A DNA stretch of 64,000 nt from Roseiarcus sp963759955 (GTDB lineage: Bacteria > Pseudomonadota > Alphaproteobacteria > Rhizobiales > Beijerinckiaceae): NCBI GenBank assembly GCA_963759955.1, contig CAVXCA010000067.1, positions 15,701 to 79,700 of the forward strand. The letters run 5' to 3'. Each line of letters opens with the position of its first letter. Position 1 is the first letter of the stretch. Position numbers and translations under genes: made by a program. Under the pieces are notes generated by a model. That model worked only from the letters and a program-made list of their open reading frames with translations. It did no database searches and was not told the origin of the DNA. Shown here one piece after another: positions 9,370 to 18,854 of this stretch.

Positions 9370-10552
9370 TTACGGGCGTGCCAGCTTCGTCCACTTGCCG
9401 TTGGCCTTCGACGAACTCGATCGCCGCCTCGATGAAGGCCATGCCTTTGACGCCGTCTTCGACGCCGGGAAAATGCGCGCCCGCCGGCGGCGCCTTGCCC
9501 TCGCGCGCGGCTTTGATGGCGAGCGCGACGTCGGAATAAATGTTGGCGAAGCCTTCGAGATAGCCTTCGGGATGGCCGGAGGGGACGCGCGTCACCCGCG
9601 CCGCCGCCGCGCCGGCGCCAGGGCCCCCGCGGGTGAGGATGCGCGGCGGCTCGCCGAGCGGCGCATGGAGCATTTCATTGGGATTGGCTTGCGTCCATTG
9701 CAGCGAGCCCTTGGTTCCGTAAACGCGCAGCTTGAGGCCGTTCTCGTGGCCCGGCGCCACCTGGCTCAGCCAAATCGCGCCGCGCGCGCCGTTGGCGTAG
9801 CGCAGCATGATCTGGGCGTTGTCGTCGAGCACCCGGCCCTCGCCGAACGCGCTCAAGTCGGCGGCGATCTCGACGAGGTCGATTCCGCAGACGTAATCGG
9901 CGAGGTTGTAGGCGTGCGTGCCGATGTCGCCGAGCGCGCCGCCGGCGCCTGCGCGCTTGGGATCGACGCGCCAAGTCGCCTGCTTGTGCCCTTGCTTCTC
10001 GATCGCCTCGGTCAGCCATTCCTGGGCGTATTCGGCCTGGATGATCCGGACTTGCCCGAGTTCGCCCGCTTTGACCATTTCGCGCGCACGCCTGATCAGG
10101 GGATATCCGGTGTAATTATGGGTCAGCGCGAAGATGCGCCCCGATCTTTCCACCGCCGCCCGGATGGCTCTGGCTTCCGCGAGCGAGGTCGTCAGCGGCT
10201 TGTCGCAAATGACGTGCGCGCCCGCGGCGAGAAAGGCGAAGATCGGGCCCGCGTGCATGTGATTGGGGGTGACGATGGCGACCGCCTCGATCCCGTCGGG
10301 ACGCGCCGCCTCGGCCTCCGCCATCGCCTGGTAGTCGTCGTAGATGCGCTCGCGCGGCAGGCCGAGCGCCTCGCCCGAGCGGCGCGAGCGCTCCGGCGTC
10401 GAGGACAGCGCGCCGGCGACGAGTTCGTAATGGTCGTCCATCCGCGCGGCGAGCCGGTGCACAGCGCCGATGAAGGCGCCTTCGCCGCCGCCGACCATGC
10501 CGAGCTTGATCTTGCGGCCCGCCGCCGCGTCGCTGCGTCCCTCGATCGCCAT
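9370..10552 (-). CDS. Gfo/Idh/MocA-family oxidoreductase with a frameshift near the C-terminus
   Basis: The N-terminal Rossmann fold (LGMVGGGEGAFIG), the CDKPLTTS motif with the conserved Lys-Pro, and the GGALGDIGTHAYNL motif with catalytic Asp/His identify a sugar- or inositol-type NAD(P)-dependent dehydrogenase. As given, the frame runs to 9122 and overlaps nfeD antisense by more than 200 bp. An extra A at 9414-9415 explains this: removing it changes IEFVEGQRQ to IESSKANGKWTKLARP and a stop at 9370, leaving a normal 393-residue protein and no overlap. A single-base sequence error is the likely cause. Substrate unknown. Confidence 0.88.
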
Positions 10553-10798
10553 CGCAATTCTCCCTTCGGCGCAGCCCCTCTCGCTGGGAGGTCAAGTTAG
10601 CCCCGAAGCGCTGCGCGTCAACTTCGGCGCAACTCGCGGGCGAATGGACGGAACGCCCCATTTGACGTATCCATAGCGAACAATTTCGAAAGGGGCTGTC
10701 GTCTCTTGCGCAGCGGGAAATGCGCGGGACGGGAGAAATTTGATCGGCGGCGCGCCGAACTTGGCGAGACGACCGATATCTCTGGGGATGGAGACCGC

Positions 10799-11410
10799 AT
10801 GCGTTCGCTCTCGTTTTCCGTGCTCGCGCGAATGGCCGTCGCGGCGCTATTTCTGGCCGTTTTCGCGACGGGCGCGCACACGCAGGCGGCGGAGGGTCCG
10901 TCCGGCCACGCGCCCGGCCCATCCTCGGGGCCCGCCACAGCGGCTGGTCACGGACCCGATTGGCTCGGTGCCGTCGATCCGAGCGATTGCGGCGGCGGCC
11001 TTGCGCTTGCCGCGCCTTCGCCGTTCGGCGATGCCGGCGGCGCGGTGAAGGCGCTCTCGCGCGCCACCCAGGCCTACATCAAGCAATGCCGCTGCGCCTC
11101 TCAGCAATGCGTCGCCGACGCCCTCGATCAATACGCGGATGCGCTCGCCGCCGTGGCGCCGCGGCTGCCGCCGGAACTGCAAGACTTGCCGATCGTGGTC
11201 GCGCGGGCGGCGCATCGGGTTCGCGCCGCGCGAACGAAGGGGGAAGCGGTCAAGGCCTTGCATGAGGCGATTGCCCTCATCCACAAGGATATGTCGCTGG
11301 TGCGCGCGGAAGACCCCGAAACGCAGCAGCGCCAGACGCGCAGCGGCGGCTTCGTCGCCGACACGCTGAACGTGGCGAGCCTGTCGCTGGAAAAGGCGGG
11401 CGGGCTCTAG
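10799..11410 (+). CDS. secreted protein of unknown function beside the caspase gene
   Basis: A 203-residue protein with a clear Sec signal peptide (RSLSFSVLARMAVAALFLAV, cleavage near ATGAHTQA). The mature part has four cysteines (one in DPSDCGGG, three in KQCRCASQQC) and is otherwise helical and Ala-rich. ATG 10799 follows GGGGATGGAG. It lies 88 bp upstream of the caspase gene on the same strand and may be co-transcribed with it. No known family was recognised. Confidence 0.7.
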   Translation: MRSLSFSVLARMAVAALFLAVFATGAHTQAAEGPSGHAPGPSSGPATAAGHGPDWLGAVDPSDCGGGLALAAPSPFGDAGGAVKALSRATQAYIKQCRCASQQCVADALDQYADALAAVAPRLPPELQDLPIVVARAAHRVRAARTKGEAVKALHEAIALIHKDMSLVRAEDPETQQRQTRSGGFVADTLNVASLSLEKAGGL

Positions 11411-11498
11411 GCGGGGCGACGGCGCTCGCGGCCTCGCGCCTGCAGCCTTGACTCGCGGCGCGCCCGACCGCATCCGAAACTGAGTTCGGTTTTTCTGG

Positions 11499-13467
11499 AT
11501 GACGCCCATGGGCGCCGCACGAGAATTGGCAAGGATCGGATCGGCTGCAACGTACGGCGTCGTCGCGCTGGCGTTGTTGGCCCTGGTCGCGGTCGGCCCG
11601 GCGCTGGCGGAAAGCCGCGTCGCGCTGGTCATCGGCAACGGCGGCTACCGGGCGATTCGCGAGCTCGCCAACCCGCCCAACGACGCAAGGGACGTCGCCG
11701 AGGCGCTTAAGTCCTTGGGGTTCAGGGTGACGCTCGGCGTCGATCTCGATCAGGCGGGGATGCGGCGCGCCATCGCGGATTTCGGCGAGCGCGCCGCGGC
11801 GGCCGACGTTTCCCTGTTCTATTACGGCGGCCATGGCCTGCAGGTCGCCGCCCACAACTATCTCCTTCCCGTCGACGCCGAGCTGCATGCCGTCGACGAC
11901 ATCGAGAAGCGGACGATCCATCTCGACGACGTGCTCGACGCGTTGTCGAAGGGCTCGGGCGTCCATCTCGTGTTTCTCGACGCCTGCCGCGACGATCCGC
12001 TCAAGGATCTCAACGTCACGCTGAAATCGGCGGGCCTGGCGCGCGTCGGCGACGCCGCGGGTTTCCTGATCGCCTTCGCCACGCAGCCCGACGCCGTCGC
12101 CTACGACGGCTTCGGACGCAACAGCCCATTCGCGCAATCGCTGCTCGGGCATATGGCCTCGCCCGGCGTCGACATTTCCAGCATGATGATCGCGGTGCGC
12201 CGCGACGTCATCGCCTCGACCGGCGGGGCGCAAATTCCCTGGGAGAATTCCTCGCTGACGCGGCAATTCTATTTCGCCGGCGACGAGGAGAGCGAAGCTT
12301 CGCCCGACACCCTGCTTTGGCGGCTCGCCGGCGCGCAGCGCGACCGTAGCCTGCTCGACATCTATCTCGAACGCTACCCCGAGGGCTCGCACGCGGCGGA
12401 CGTAAGGGCGATGCTCGCCGAGCTCGGCAAGGCGAGCAAGCCGCCGCGCCCGGCCGCGAACGCCAACGTCGACGACCTTCTTTGGAAGTCTCGCGCGCAG
12501 CGGGCGGCAGAGCCAGCTCGTCGAGCTTTACCTCGCCCGCTATCCCTCGGGCGCGCACGCTCAGGAAGCCAACGCTTTGCTCGCCAGCCTGCGCGGCGCC
12601 CAAGACGCGGCGTCGGAGCCCGGCGTCGTGTGCGAGCGCCTCGCGACCCATCCCGACGACGCGACGGCGAGCACGCCGGGGGTCGATCTCGCCGATCTCC
12701 GAGAGAACGCCGCCGCCGCGATCGGCGTCTGCGGCGAGGCGGCGGCGCGCCATCCGGAAATCGCGCATTACGTGGCTCTGCTGGCGCGCGCGACCGCCGC
12801 CGCCGGGCGCCTCGAGGAAGCCTATGCGCTCTACAAGAAGGCGGCCGACGCCGGCGACGCGCGCGCCATGTATTCTCTGGGCGTGATGCTGGAGACCGGC
12901 GACCATGCGCCCAAGGATCTCAAGGCGGCTTACGCGCTTTACCAGAAAGCGGCCGAGCGTGGCCTCGCCGACGGCGCCATCAATCTCGCCGTCGCGCTGG
13001 CGCAGGGCAGAGGCATCGAAAAGAACCTGCCGCGCGCCTACGCGCTGCTGCAACAGGCCTCGGCGAGCGGGTCGGCGCGAGCGACTTACGATCTGGCCGA
13101 ATTCGCCGAACACGGCTACGGCGGCCAGAAGTCGGACGCGCTCGCACTCTACGAGCGCGCCGCGAGCTTCGGCTATCCCAAGGGCTACCACACCGCCGCG
13201 GCGGTTCTCGACGAGGGCCGGGGCGTCGCCAAGAATCCGGCTGCCGCGGCCGACGAATTGCTGCGCGCTGTCGCCGCCGACGCGGGCGAATCGATCGCCG
13301 ATCTGACCAGAAAGACCCAGACCTGGACCGTCGACACCATCAAGGCCGTCGAGATGCGTCTTTCGGCCGCCGGCTATTATTCCGGCCCGATCGACGGCAA
13401 GAGCGGGCCGGCGCTGGCGCCCGCGCTCAAACAATGGCGCCTGCTCGGCCCGCCGGAGAAGAGCTGA
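11499..13467 (+). pseudogene. caspase-like (C14) protease with Sel1 repeats and a peptidoglycan-binding-like tail, interrupted by one +1 frameshift
   Basis: After an N-terminal hydrophobic segment (VVALALLALVAVGPALA) comes a caspase-fold domain: ALVIGNGGY, the catalytic His in FYYGGHGLQ and the catalytic Cys in FLDACRDDP. Two related units follow (LLWRLAGAQRDRSLLDIYLE and its partner after the break), then Sel1-type helical repeats (AAYALYQKAAERGLADGAIN) and a terminal PG-binding_1-like unit (LSAAGYYSGPIDGKSGPA). The frame breaks at 12489: deleting one T turns LLWKSRAQ into LLWKLARSGRQSQLVELYLA, which matches the preceding unit and yields 655 residues. Probably exported or anchored on the outside of the membrane. 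It converges on the Lon-like/DUF4384-like operon. Confidence 0.88.
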
Positions 13468-13483
13468 CGGCGAAGCGCGCCGC

Positions 13484-14422
13484 TCACGGCGCGGGGGTCA
13501 GCGCGAACAGGCAGGTCTCCATCAGCGCGCCGCCGTCGGGTCGCGGCTTGGCGTCGGCGCCCACCATCGGCTCCTTCCTCGGCGCGACCATGCCGGGCGG
13601 GACGACCTGGATGTTGGCGCCGATGCCGCGCCCTTCGCCGAGCAGCTTGTCGCGCAGCGCGAAATCCTTTCCGAGGTCCCGCCTTTGGCCTTCGCTGGCG
13701 GCGAGGGCGGTCTTCAGCCGCTCGAGAAACGGCGCGGTCTGGCGCGCCATCGCCAGGACGATCGTTTCGCCCTCGGGCGGCGCCGCGACCGGGATATTGA
13801 CGTCGGGGACGGTCGCGAGGTCGCGGATGGCGCCGGGCCGAGTTTCGTCGAACGCGTAGAGCTTGGATTGCAGCAGGCCGGAATGTCCGACGCGGAACGT
13901 CGCCGCCGCGCCGACCGGCAGGCGGTCGTTGGGCGCCAGCGGCACCGCGAGCGGCGCATCGCCGGGGGAAGGAGCGGCCGGATCGGAAACCCACACCTGC
14001 CACGAGCAGGCCGGCGCGCCGGGCGCCGCGCCGAGCTGCGGCGCGATCCAGGCGAGCGGCGCCGCCGCGCCGGCGAGGTTGGGCGCGGCGTCGGCGAGGG
14101 TCTGCGCCTTGACGCGCGCGAGGAGATAGCGGTTCGAAGGCGTCAAATGAAGCGCGAGCGCGGCGACGGTCGCGTCCGCGTCCGCTTGCGAGTTGGCGGC
14201 GACGATCCACCTCACCCGGCTGGCGCCGGAATAGGCGCGCAACTGATCGGCGAACGCGGCGATGTCGGCGTCGCCTTTCAAGGTCAGCGGCGCGGCTTCG
14301 CTCGCGGGCGCGAACGCCATCGTCGCGAGGATGGCGCCGACGCCGGCGGCGAGACGGCGCAACCAGGCGAGCCGCGCGCGCTCCGGCGCGAACTCGTCAC
14401 GATGGACAAGCGTGCGGGTCAT
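13484..14422 (-). CDS. exported DUF4384-like protein of the protease locus
   Basis: A 312-residue protein with an N-terminal signal/anchor (RRLAAGVGAILATMAFAPA, cleavage near ASEAAP). The second half (NDRLPVGAAATFRVGHSGLL, then LYAFDETRPGAIRDLA and EGETIVLAMARQ) resembles the beta-sandwich DUF4384 domain, often found with caspase-like proteases. The first part (DIAAFADQLRAYSGASRVRW) looks like an OmpA- or BON-like alpha/beta unit, but this is weak. The start overlaps the upstream gene by 26 bp. It ends 16 bp from the convergent caspase gene. The DUF4384 assignment is from pattern only. Confidence 0.7.
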   Translation of the reverse strand: MTRTLVHRDEFAPERARLAWLRRLAAGVGAILATMAFAPASEAAPLTLKGDADIAAFADQLRAYSGASRVRWIVAANSQADADATVAALALHLTPSNRYLLARVKAQTLADAAPNLAGAAAPLAWIAPQLGAAPGAPACSWQVWVSDPAAPSPGDAPLAVPLAPNDRLPVGAAATFRVGHSGLLQSKLYAFDETRPGAIRDLATVPDVNIPVAAPPEGETIVLAMARQTAPFLERLKTALAASEGQRRDLGKDFALRDKLLGEGRGIGANIQVVPPGMVAPRKEPMVGADAKPRPDGGALMETCLFALTPAP

Positions 14423-15734
14423 TGGTCACCTTGAACTGGTACTCGATTTCCGCGCCGACGCGGTCGGCGAGAAAACTCGTCGTCGTGGTCAGCACCGCCG
14501 CGCCGGAAAGGCCCTGCAGATCCTTGCGTAGCGCCTCCTGCAGGCCGGTGATGTCGAGCGAGGGATCGCGCGTGGCGACGACGAACAGGCGAACCTCGTC
14601 CTCGACCGGCTCGATCGGGATCAACGCGGTCAGATCGAACGCGGAATCGGAGAGCGGCGCGACGACGAGCGAGCGAAACTGCTCGGCGTCGAGGATGACC
14701 GGATCGGCGGCGCGCGACACCGAGGCGATGAACAGCCGCGGCGCGCGCAATCGGCTGGCGAGCGGCAGGCCGTCGCGCGCGCTGACCCGCATGACCAGCG
14801 TTTCCCCGCCGATGACGACGGGTTGGCGCTGATCGTCGAAACAGGGGCCGAGCAGTTGCAGCTTGTCGGTTCCCGCGTCGTATCGCGCGCGCTGCGGCGC
14901 GGCGTCGTCGAGGCCCTGCGTCGCCAGCGCGGCGATCGGCTCGAACGCCAGCGCGATCGGCGCGCGCGTCAGCGCGATCCAGCCGCCGACCAGGGCAAGC
15001 ACGAAGGCGAGCGCGGCGGCGAGCCCGGCCGCGCGCGCCGGCGTGACGATCTCGCGCATCGCGAAAGGGCCGAGCGCCGCCTCGACGCCGTCGAGCGTGT
15101 CGGCGAAGACGAATTCCAACCGCGCGCCCGCCGCGCGCGCTTCCCGAGCCAAGCGATCGAGCGTCGTCGCCTCGGCGGCGGCGAGCGTTCGCCCGTCCGT
15201 CGCCGCGGCCGGCAGCACGACGATCATCCGCTTGCCTTCGAGCGCCTGGCGATGCTGGACGATATAGTCGCCGACCAGCGACAGCTTGCCGCGCAAGCCG
15301 CCGACCGGCCCGATGGCGACCGCCGGCGCATCGGGGGCGGAGGGCAGCAGGATTTCCCCGGTGGCGAAGACGATGCCGGGGTCGCGCGCAAAGGCCTGGC
15401 AGATGGCGGCGAGCGCGAGCCCGAGGCCGGCCGAGCGGGCGTTCTCGTCGGACAGGCGGCCGATCTGCAAATCGGAGATGCGCAAGTTCCAGGAGGCGAC
15501 GCGGCCGTTGCGGCGGCTCAGCCAGAGTCTCGCGCGCCGCGCCGCGCCGAAGCGCGTCACCGCTTCGCGCACGGTCTGGCCGATGCCGTAGAGGCCGAAA
15601 TCGAACAATTCGGAGATTTGCGGCAGCAGCCGCGCGGGGTGCGCTTCGGGCGCGAAATCGCCGGCGATCGCCTCGAACAATTGCGCGCCTTCGCCGTTCG
15701 CGCCGACCAACGGCACGAAGACGCGCGCCGTCAC
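14397..15734 (-). CDS. membrane protein with Lon-like Ser/Lys protease domain
   Basis: The GTG start at 15734 overlaps the TGA of the upstream gene. Of 445 residues, about 85-200 resemble the Lon (S16) proteolytic domain: SAGLGLALA carries Ser101, followed by ATGEI, then GPVGGLRGK with Lys150, then MIVVLP. The order SAG...TGEI...GGxxxK...LP and the roughly 50-residue Ser-Lys spacing match Lon. There is no AAA+ domain. A transmembrane helix follows at about 236-257 (GLAAALAFVLALVGGWIALT), then a beta-rich C-terminal domain (LFIASVSRAADPVILDAEQF) that recalls DUF4384-like modules. Topology suggests the Lon-like part is cytoplasmic. I infer protease activity; it is not shown. Confidence 0.7.
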   Translation of the reverse strand: MTARVFVPLVGANGEGAQLFEAIAGDFAPEAHPARLLPQISELFDFGLYGIGQTVREAVTRFGAARRARLWLSRRNGRVASWNLRISDLQIGRLSDENARSAGLGLALAAICQAFARDPGIVFATGEILLPSAPDAPAVAIGPVGGLRGKLSLVGDYIVQHRQALEGKRMIVVLPAAATDGRTLAAAEATTLDRLAREARAAGARLEFVFADTLDGVEAALGPFAMREIVTPARAAGLAAALAFVLALVGGWIALTRAPIALAFEPIAALATQGLDDAAPQRARYDAGTDKLQLLGPCFDDQRQPVVIGGETLVMRVSARDGLPLASRLRAPRLFIASVSRAADPVILDAEQFRSLVVAPLSDSAFDLTALIPIEPVEDEVRLFVVATRDPSLDITGLQEALRKDLQGLSGAAVLTTTTSFLADRVGAEIEYQFKVTNDPHACPS

Positions 15735-16171
15735 GGCGCGAGGTCCAGCAGTTCGATCTCGAGCAGCGAAAGCTCGGCGTCGCTCAAGGCCTTGTCGTCG
15801 AGCACGATGTGCAGCCGGCCGTCGCGGTCGAACACGCCCTCGGTCTGCAACGCCTCGCCCAGGCGCACGCGCACGCCGCGAAGCGCGTAGGCGGCGAGCC
15901 CGGCGGCGCCCTGGGCCTGGAGGGCGAGGACTTTCGTCTCGTCGCCTTCGTGCGAGAGGTGGGCGAGCACGAGGCCGTCGGCGCTGAGCAGGCCGGCGGC
16001 GGGAAACCGCCATTCTCCCGTCCCCTTGGCCGCCAGGGCGGCGAACGAGGAGACGGGCCGCGCCCGGCCGCGCGCGCGTTCGACGTCGGCGAGCGCGAGG
16101 GCCGTCTGTGTGGTCACCCGCAAAGTCCGCAAGAAGCGCGCCGCTTCTCTAGGATCGAACGTGGGGTTCAT
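15731..16171 (-). CDS. small protein of unknown function, protease locus
   Basis: A 146-residue soluble protein. The ATG at 16171 follows AGGAGAACGAG. The first half is helical (RFLRTLRVTTQTALALADVE); the second is beta-rich with alternating hydrophobic residues (LLSADGLVLAHLSHEGDETK, VRVRLGEALQTEGVFDRDGR) and ends LLEIELLDLAP. Its stop overlaps the start of the Lon-like gene, so the two are coupled. No family was recognised; it may be an adaptor or partner of that protein. Confidence 0.7.
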   Translation of the reverse strand: MNPTFDPREAARFLRTLRVTTQTALALADVERARGRARPVSSFAALAAKGTGEWRFPAAGLLSADGLVLAHLSHEGDETKVLALQAQGAAGLAAYALRGVRVRLGEALQTEGVFDRDGRLHIVLDDKALSDAELSLLEIELLDLAP

Positions 16172-16233
16172 CTCGTTCTCCTCGCCATCACTCTGGCCGC
16201 CTCGACGAAAACGCGCAAGAGGTCGCCGGATGC

Positions 16234-17310
16234 TTACGGTCTGACGTTCGCCTGCATGACGAAACGAGCGGTTCGCGACGACAAGTCCTCGACATAGGCG
16301 GCCAGATCGCCGCCGAAATCGTTCTTCAGCCGCCGACGTAAGAAGAGGTTGGCGCCCAGCGCCTCGGCGAGCGACTGGCCGGCCATGATCGCCGCCAGCA
16401 GCTCGCGTTCGGGCGGCGCGATGGCGCCCGCTTCGACCGCGCCCGTGAGAAACGGCGCGGCGTCCTCGGCGCTCATCAGCGGCTCGTCGACGTCTTCGGC
16501 AGGCTCGGCGCCCTGGGTCGCCTCGATCGCGTCGAAGGAGACGAGAAAGGTCTGATCCTGGCCGGCGAGGCGGGTCAGGACGGCCGAGCCGAGCAGCCCC
16601 GCGGCGAACGCCTGAGCGTCCGGGTAGCCGGGAACCGGCGCGCTGGCGAAGGCGGCTTCGAGTTCGCGCTGCGTCGGCCGGCGGCCGAATTCGCCGCACA
16701 TCTCGGCCTTCAGCGCCTTGAGGAACGCGTTGGCGGATTTGAGCGTGTTGACGCCGACGGCGTCGTCGCCGATGAGCCACTCCTTCGGGCAAAGCCCGAG
16801 CCGCAGCGTTTCGGCGTAAGGCCGGTTGGCGGCGTCGAGGCATTTGAGGATGCGGTTGGACAGTTCGAACAATTCGCTTCGTTCTTTGAACCGCCGCAGC
16901 TGCGAGGCGCCGCCGGTGAGCGCCTTCCAGGTCGACAGCGCTCCTTCGCTCCGCGCGGCCTGGCTCGGCCCCGCGGCGCGGCTCGCCACCAGCGCGGCGA
17001 GGTTGTTGGCCGAGGTCGGCTCGCCGCGCCGCGCCGCGATAGGCCGGTCGAGCACGGAGTCGAAATAGAAATCGGCGGCTTCCTCGACGCCGTCGGGCGG
17101 CGGATAGGCCCAGACGCCGACGAGCCCTTCGGAATAGCGGCGGTTGGCGATCAACAGCCGGCGAACGCGCTCGAACAGCTGGAACGGCTTGACGACGACG
17201 ATCTCCTCGGCCTCGTCGAGCGCGTCGTTGCCGTTGACGAGATTGGCCAGATGCCCGGCGAAATAGGCGACGATGTCGCGACCCGACTTGGCCGCCGGCC
17301 TGGGGTTCAT
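16234..17310 (-). CDS. hypothetical protein, first gene of the protease-locus operon
   Basis: A 358-residue mainly helical soluble protein. The ATG at 17310 (MNPRPAAKSGRDIVAYF) is preferred over longer readings because upstream codons are Arg/Ala-rich noise. Recognisable only in outline: KPFQLFERVRRLLIANRRYS, a central LKSANAFLKALKAEMCGEFG followed by RRPTQRELEAAF, which has a helix-turn-helix feel, and a C-terminal acidic segment. The operon order is this gene, the 146-residue protein, the Lon-like protein, then the DUF4384-like protein, all tightly spaced. Function unknown. Confidence 0.7.
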   Translation of the reverse strand: MNPRPAAKSGRDIVAYFAGHLANLVNGNDALDEAEEIVVVKPFQLFERVRRLLIANRRYSEGLVGVWAYPPPDGVEEAADFYFDSVLDRPIAARRGEPTSANNLAALVASRAAGPSQAARSEGALSTWKALTGGASQLRRFKERSELFELSNRILKCLDAANRPYAETLRLGLCPKEWLIGDDAVGVNTLKSANAFLKALKAEMCGEFGRRPTQRELEAAFASAPVPGYPDAQAFAAGLLGSAVLTRLAGQDQTFLVSFDAIEATQGAEPAEDVDEPLMSAEDAAPFLTGAVEAGAIAPPERELLAAIMAGQSLAEALGANLFLRRRLKNDFGGDLAAYVEDLSSRTARFVMQANVRP

Positions 17311-17482
17311 GGCTCGAATCTTTCGCGTTTTCGCTCTCTGGCGGCCGATCGCGGCCCGCGTTCCCGTCGCGGCCGGCTCCGCCATTAGCGCCCGATCGCG
17401 GCGTTGACAAGCGCGCCGCGCTGGCGCTGGAGCGCGAATGGTGATTGTCTCGCCGTTGAAAGAATCGAGGACGGGCGAGGCG

Positions 17483-18658
17483 ATGCAGGACGACGAAGCT
17501 CTGACCAAGGCGCGGGCGCTGCTGACGCGCACGCCGGTTTTCGACGGCCACAACGATCTCGCCTGGGTCATCCACAAAGACCCCAAAGCGCGCGGCGACG
17601 TGCGCGCCTACGACCTGACGCGCGTCCACGCGGAGGGCGACACCGACATCCCGCGCCTGCGCGAAGGCATGGTCGGCGCGCAGTTCTGGTCGGCCTACCA
17701 GCCAACCGGCGCGCCCCATCCCGCGCGCACCACGCTCGAGCAGATCGACCTCGTCCGCCGCATCGAAGCGGCGCACCCGGACGTCTTCCTGCCCGCGCGC
17801 AGCGCCGCCGATTTCGAGCGCGCGCGGCGCGCCGGCAAGATCGCCTCCTACATCGTGGTCGAAGGCGGCGTCGGCCTGGAGAATGCCTTGGCGCCGCTGC
17901 GCCTCTGGCATGCGGCGGGCGCGCGGATGCTGATCCCCTGCCACAACGAGACGCTCGACTGGGTCGACTCGGCGACCGACGCGCCGCGCCACGACGGCTT
18001 CAACGCGTTCGGCCGCGCGGTGATCGGCGAATGCAACCGGCTCGGCATGATCGTCGACGGCGCCCACGTCTCGCACGAGGGCATCCGCCGGTTGATGGAG
18101 GTCAGCGAGGCGCCGATCCTGCTCTCGCACTCCAACGCCTTTTCGCTGTGCGACCATCCGCGCAACGCGCCCGACGACGTGCTCAAGCGCCTCAAGGACA
18201 ACGGCGGCGTCGTGATGGCGACCTTCGTGCCCGGCTTCGTCTCGCAGCACTTGCGCGATTGGCTCAGACGCTCGCGCGACGCCTACGGCAAGGCGCCGCC
18301 CGGCGACCCCAAGGCCCAGCTCGCCGAACTCGAGACGCGCTACGGCGCCGCGCCGCGCGCCAAGCTGACGCAAGTCGCCGACCACATCGCCTATCTCGTC
18401 GAGGCGGCGGGAATCGACCACGTCGGCGTCGGCTCGGATTTCTTCGGCGGCGCGCAGCCCGACGGCTTGGAGCACGTCGGCCGCTTCCCGCACCTGTTCG
18501 CCGAACTGCTCCGCCGCGGGTTTTCGGCGAGGGACCTGGAGAAGATCGCCAACCGCAACGTGCTCAGGGTGATGCGGGAGGTCGAGCGGGTGGGCGAAGT
18601 GCTGCGCGAAGTGCGCGAGCCGGCGGTTGGGAGGATCGAGGATTATCCGGGGCCGTGA
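17483..18658 (+). CDS. membrane-dipeptidase family (M19) peptidase
   Basis: A 391-residue renal-dipeptidase-type metalloenzyme. Zinc-site motifs in order are DGHNDLAW at the N-terminus, VEGG with the bridging Glu, the His in LSHSNAF, and GVGSDFFGG. The family hydrolyses dipeptides, including some with D-residues. The ATG at 17483 is preceded by GGCGAGG at a normal distance; an ATG at 17438 is also in frame. No signal peptide is visible, so a cytoplasmic enzyme is likely. It is divergent from the protease-locus operon, sharing the 17311-17482 promoter region. Confidence 0.9.
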   Translation: MQDDEALTKARALLTRTPVFDGHNDLAWVIHKDPKARGDVRAYDLTRVHAEGDTDIPRLREGMVGAQFWSAYQPTGAPHPARTTLEQIDLVRRIEAAHPDVFLPARSAADFERARRAGKIASYIVVEGGVGLENALAPLRLWHAAGARMLIPCHNETLDWVDSATDAPRHDGFNAFGRAVIGECNRLGMIVDGAHVSHEGIRRLMEVSEAPILLSHSNAFSLCDHPRNAPDDVLKRLKDNGGVVMATFVPGFVSQHLRDWLRRSRDAYGKAPPGDPKAQLAELETRYGAAPRAKLTQVADHIAYLVEAAGIDHVGVGSDFFGGAQPDGLEHVGRFPHLFAELLRRGFSARDLEKIANRNVLRVMREVERVGEVLREVREPAVGRIEDYPGP

Positions 18659-18854
18659 GGGGGGCGGGGGTGCGGCGCCGTTTTTCGTAGGCGTTGCGGC
18701 GATATCAAGGACTTGCGTGACGATTTTCCGCCGGGCTTGTTCGTGGGCACGGGGATTGGGGCGGGGCGGATGGGACGGTAAGTGTCGGACGGCGATGGGG
18801 CGGGGGCCGGTTGAAGGTCGCAATTTACGAGCGTATCAATGTAATGAGCAAATT

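Noticed and set aside
15731..18823. A 1030-residue open frame on the minus strand
   Set aside because: Most of it is antisense to the M19 peptidase and to the 358-residue operon protein and is Arg/Ala-rich noise; only its last 146 residues are a real gene (start 16171).
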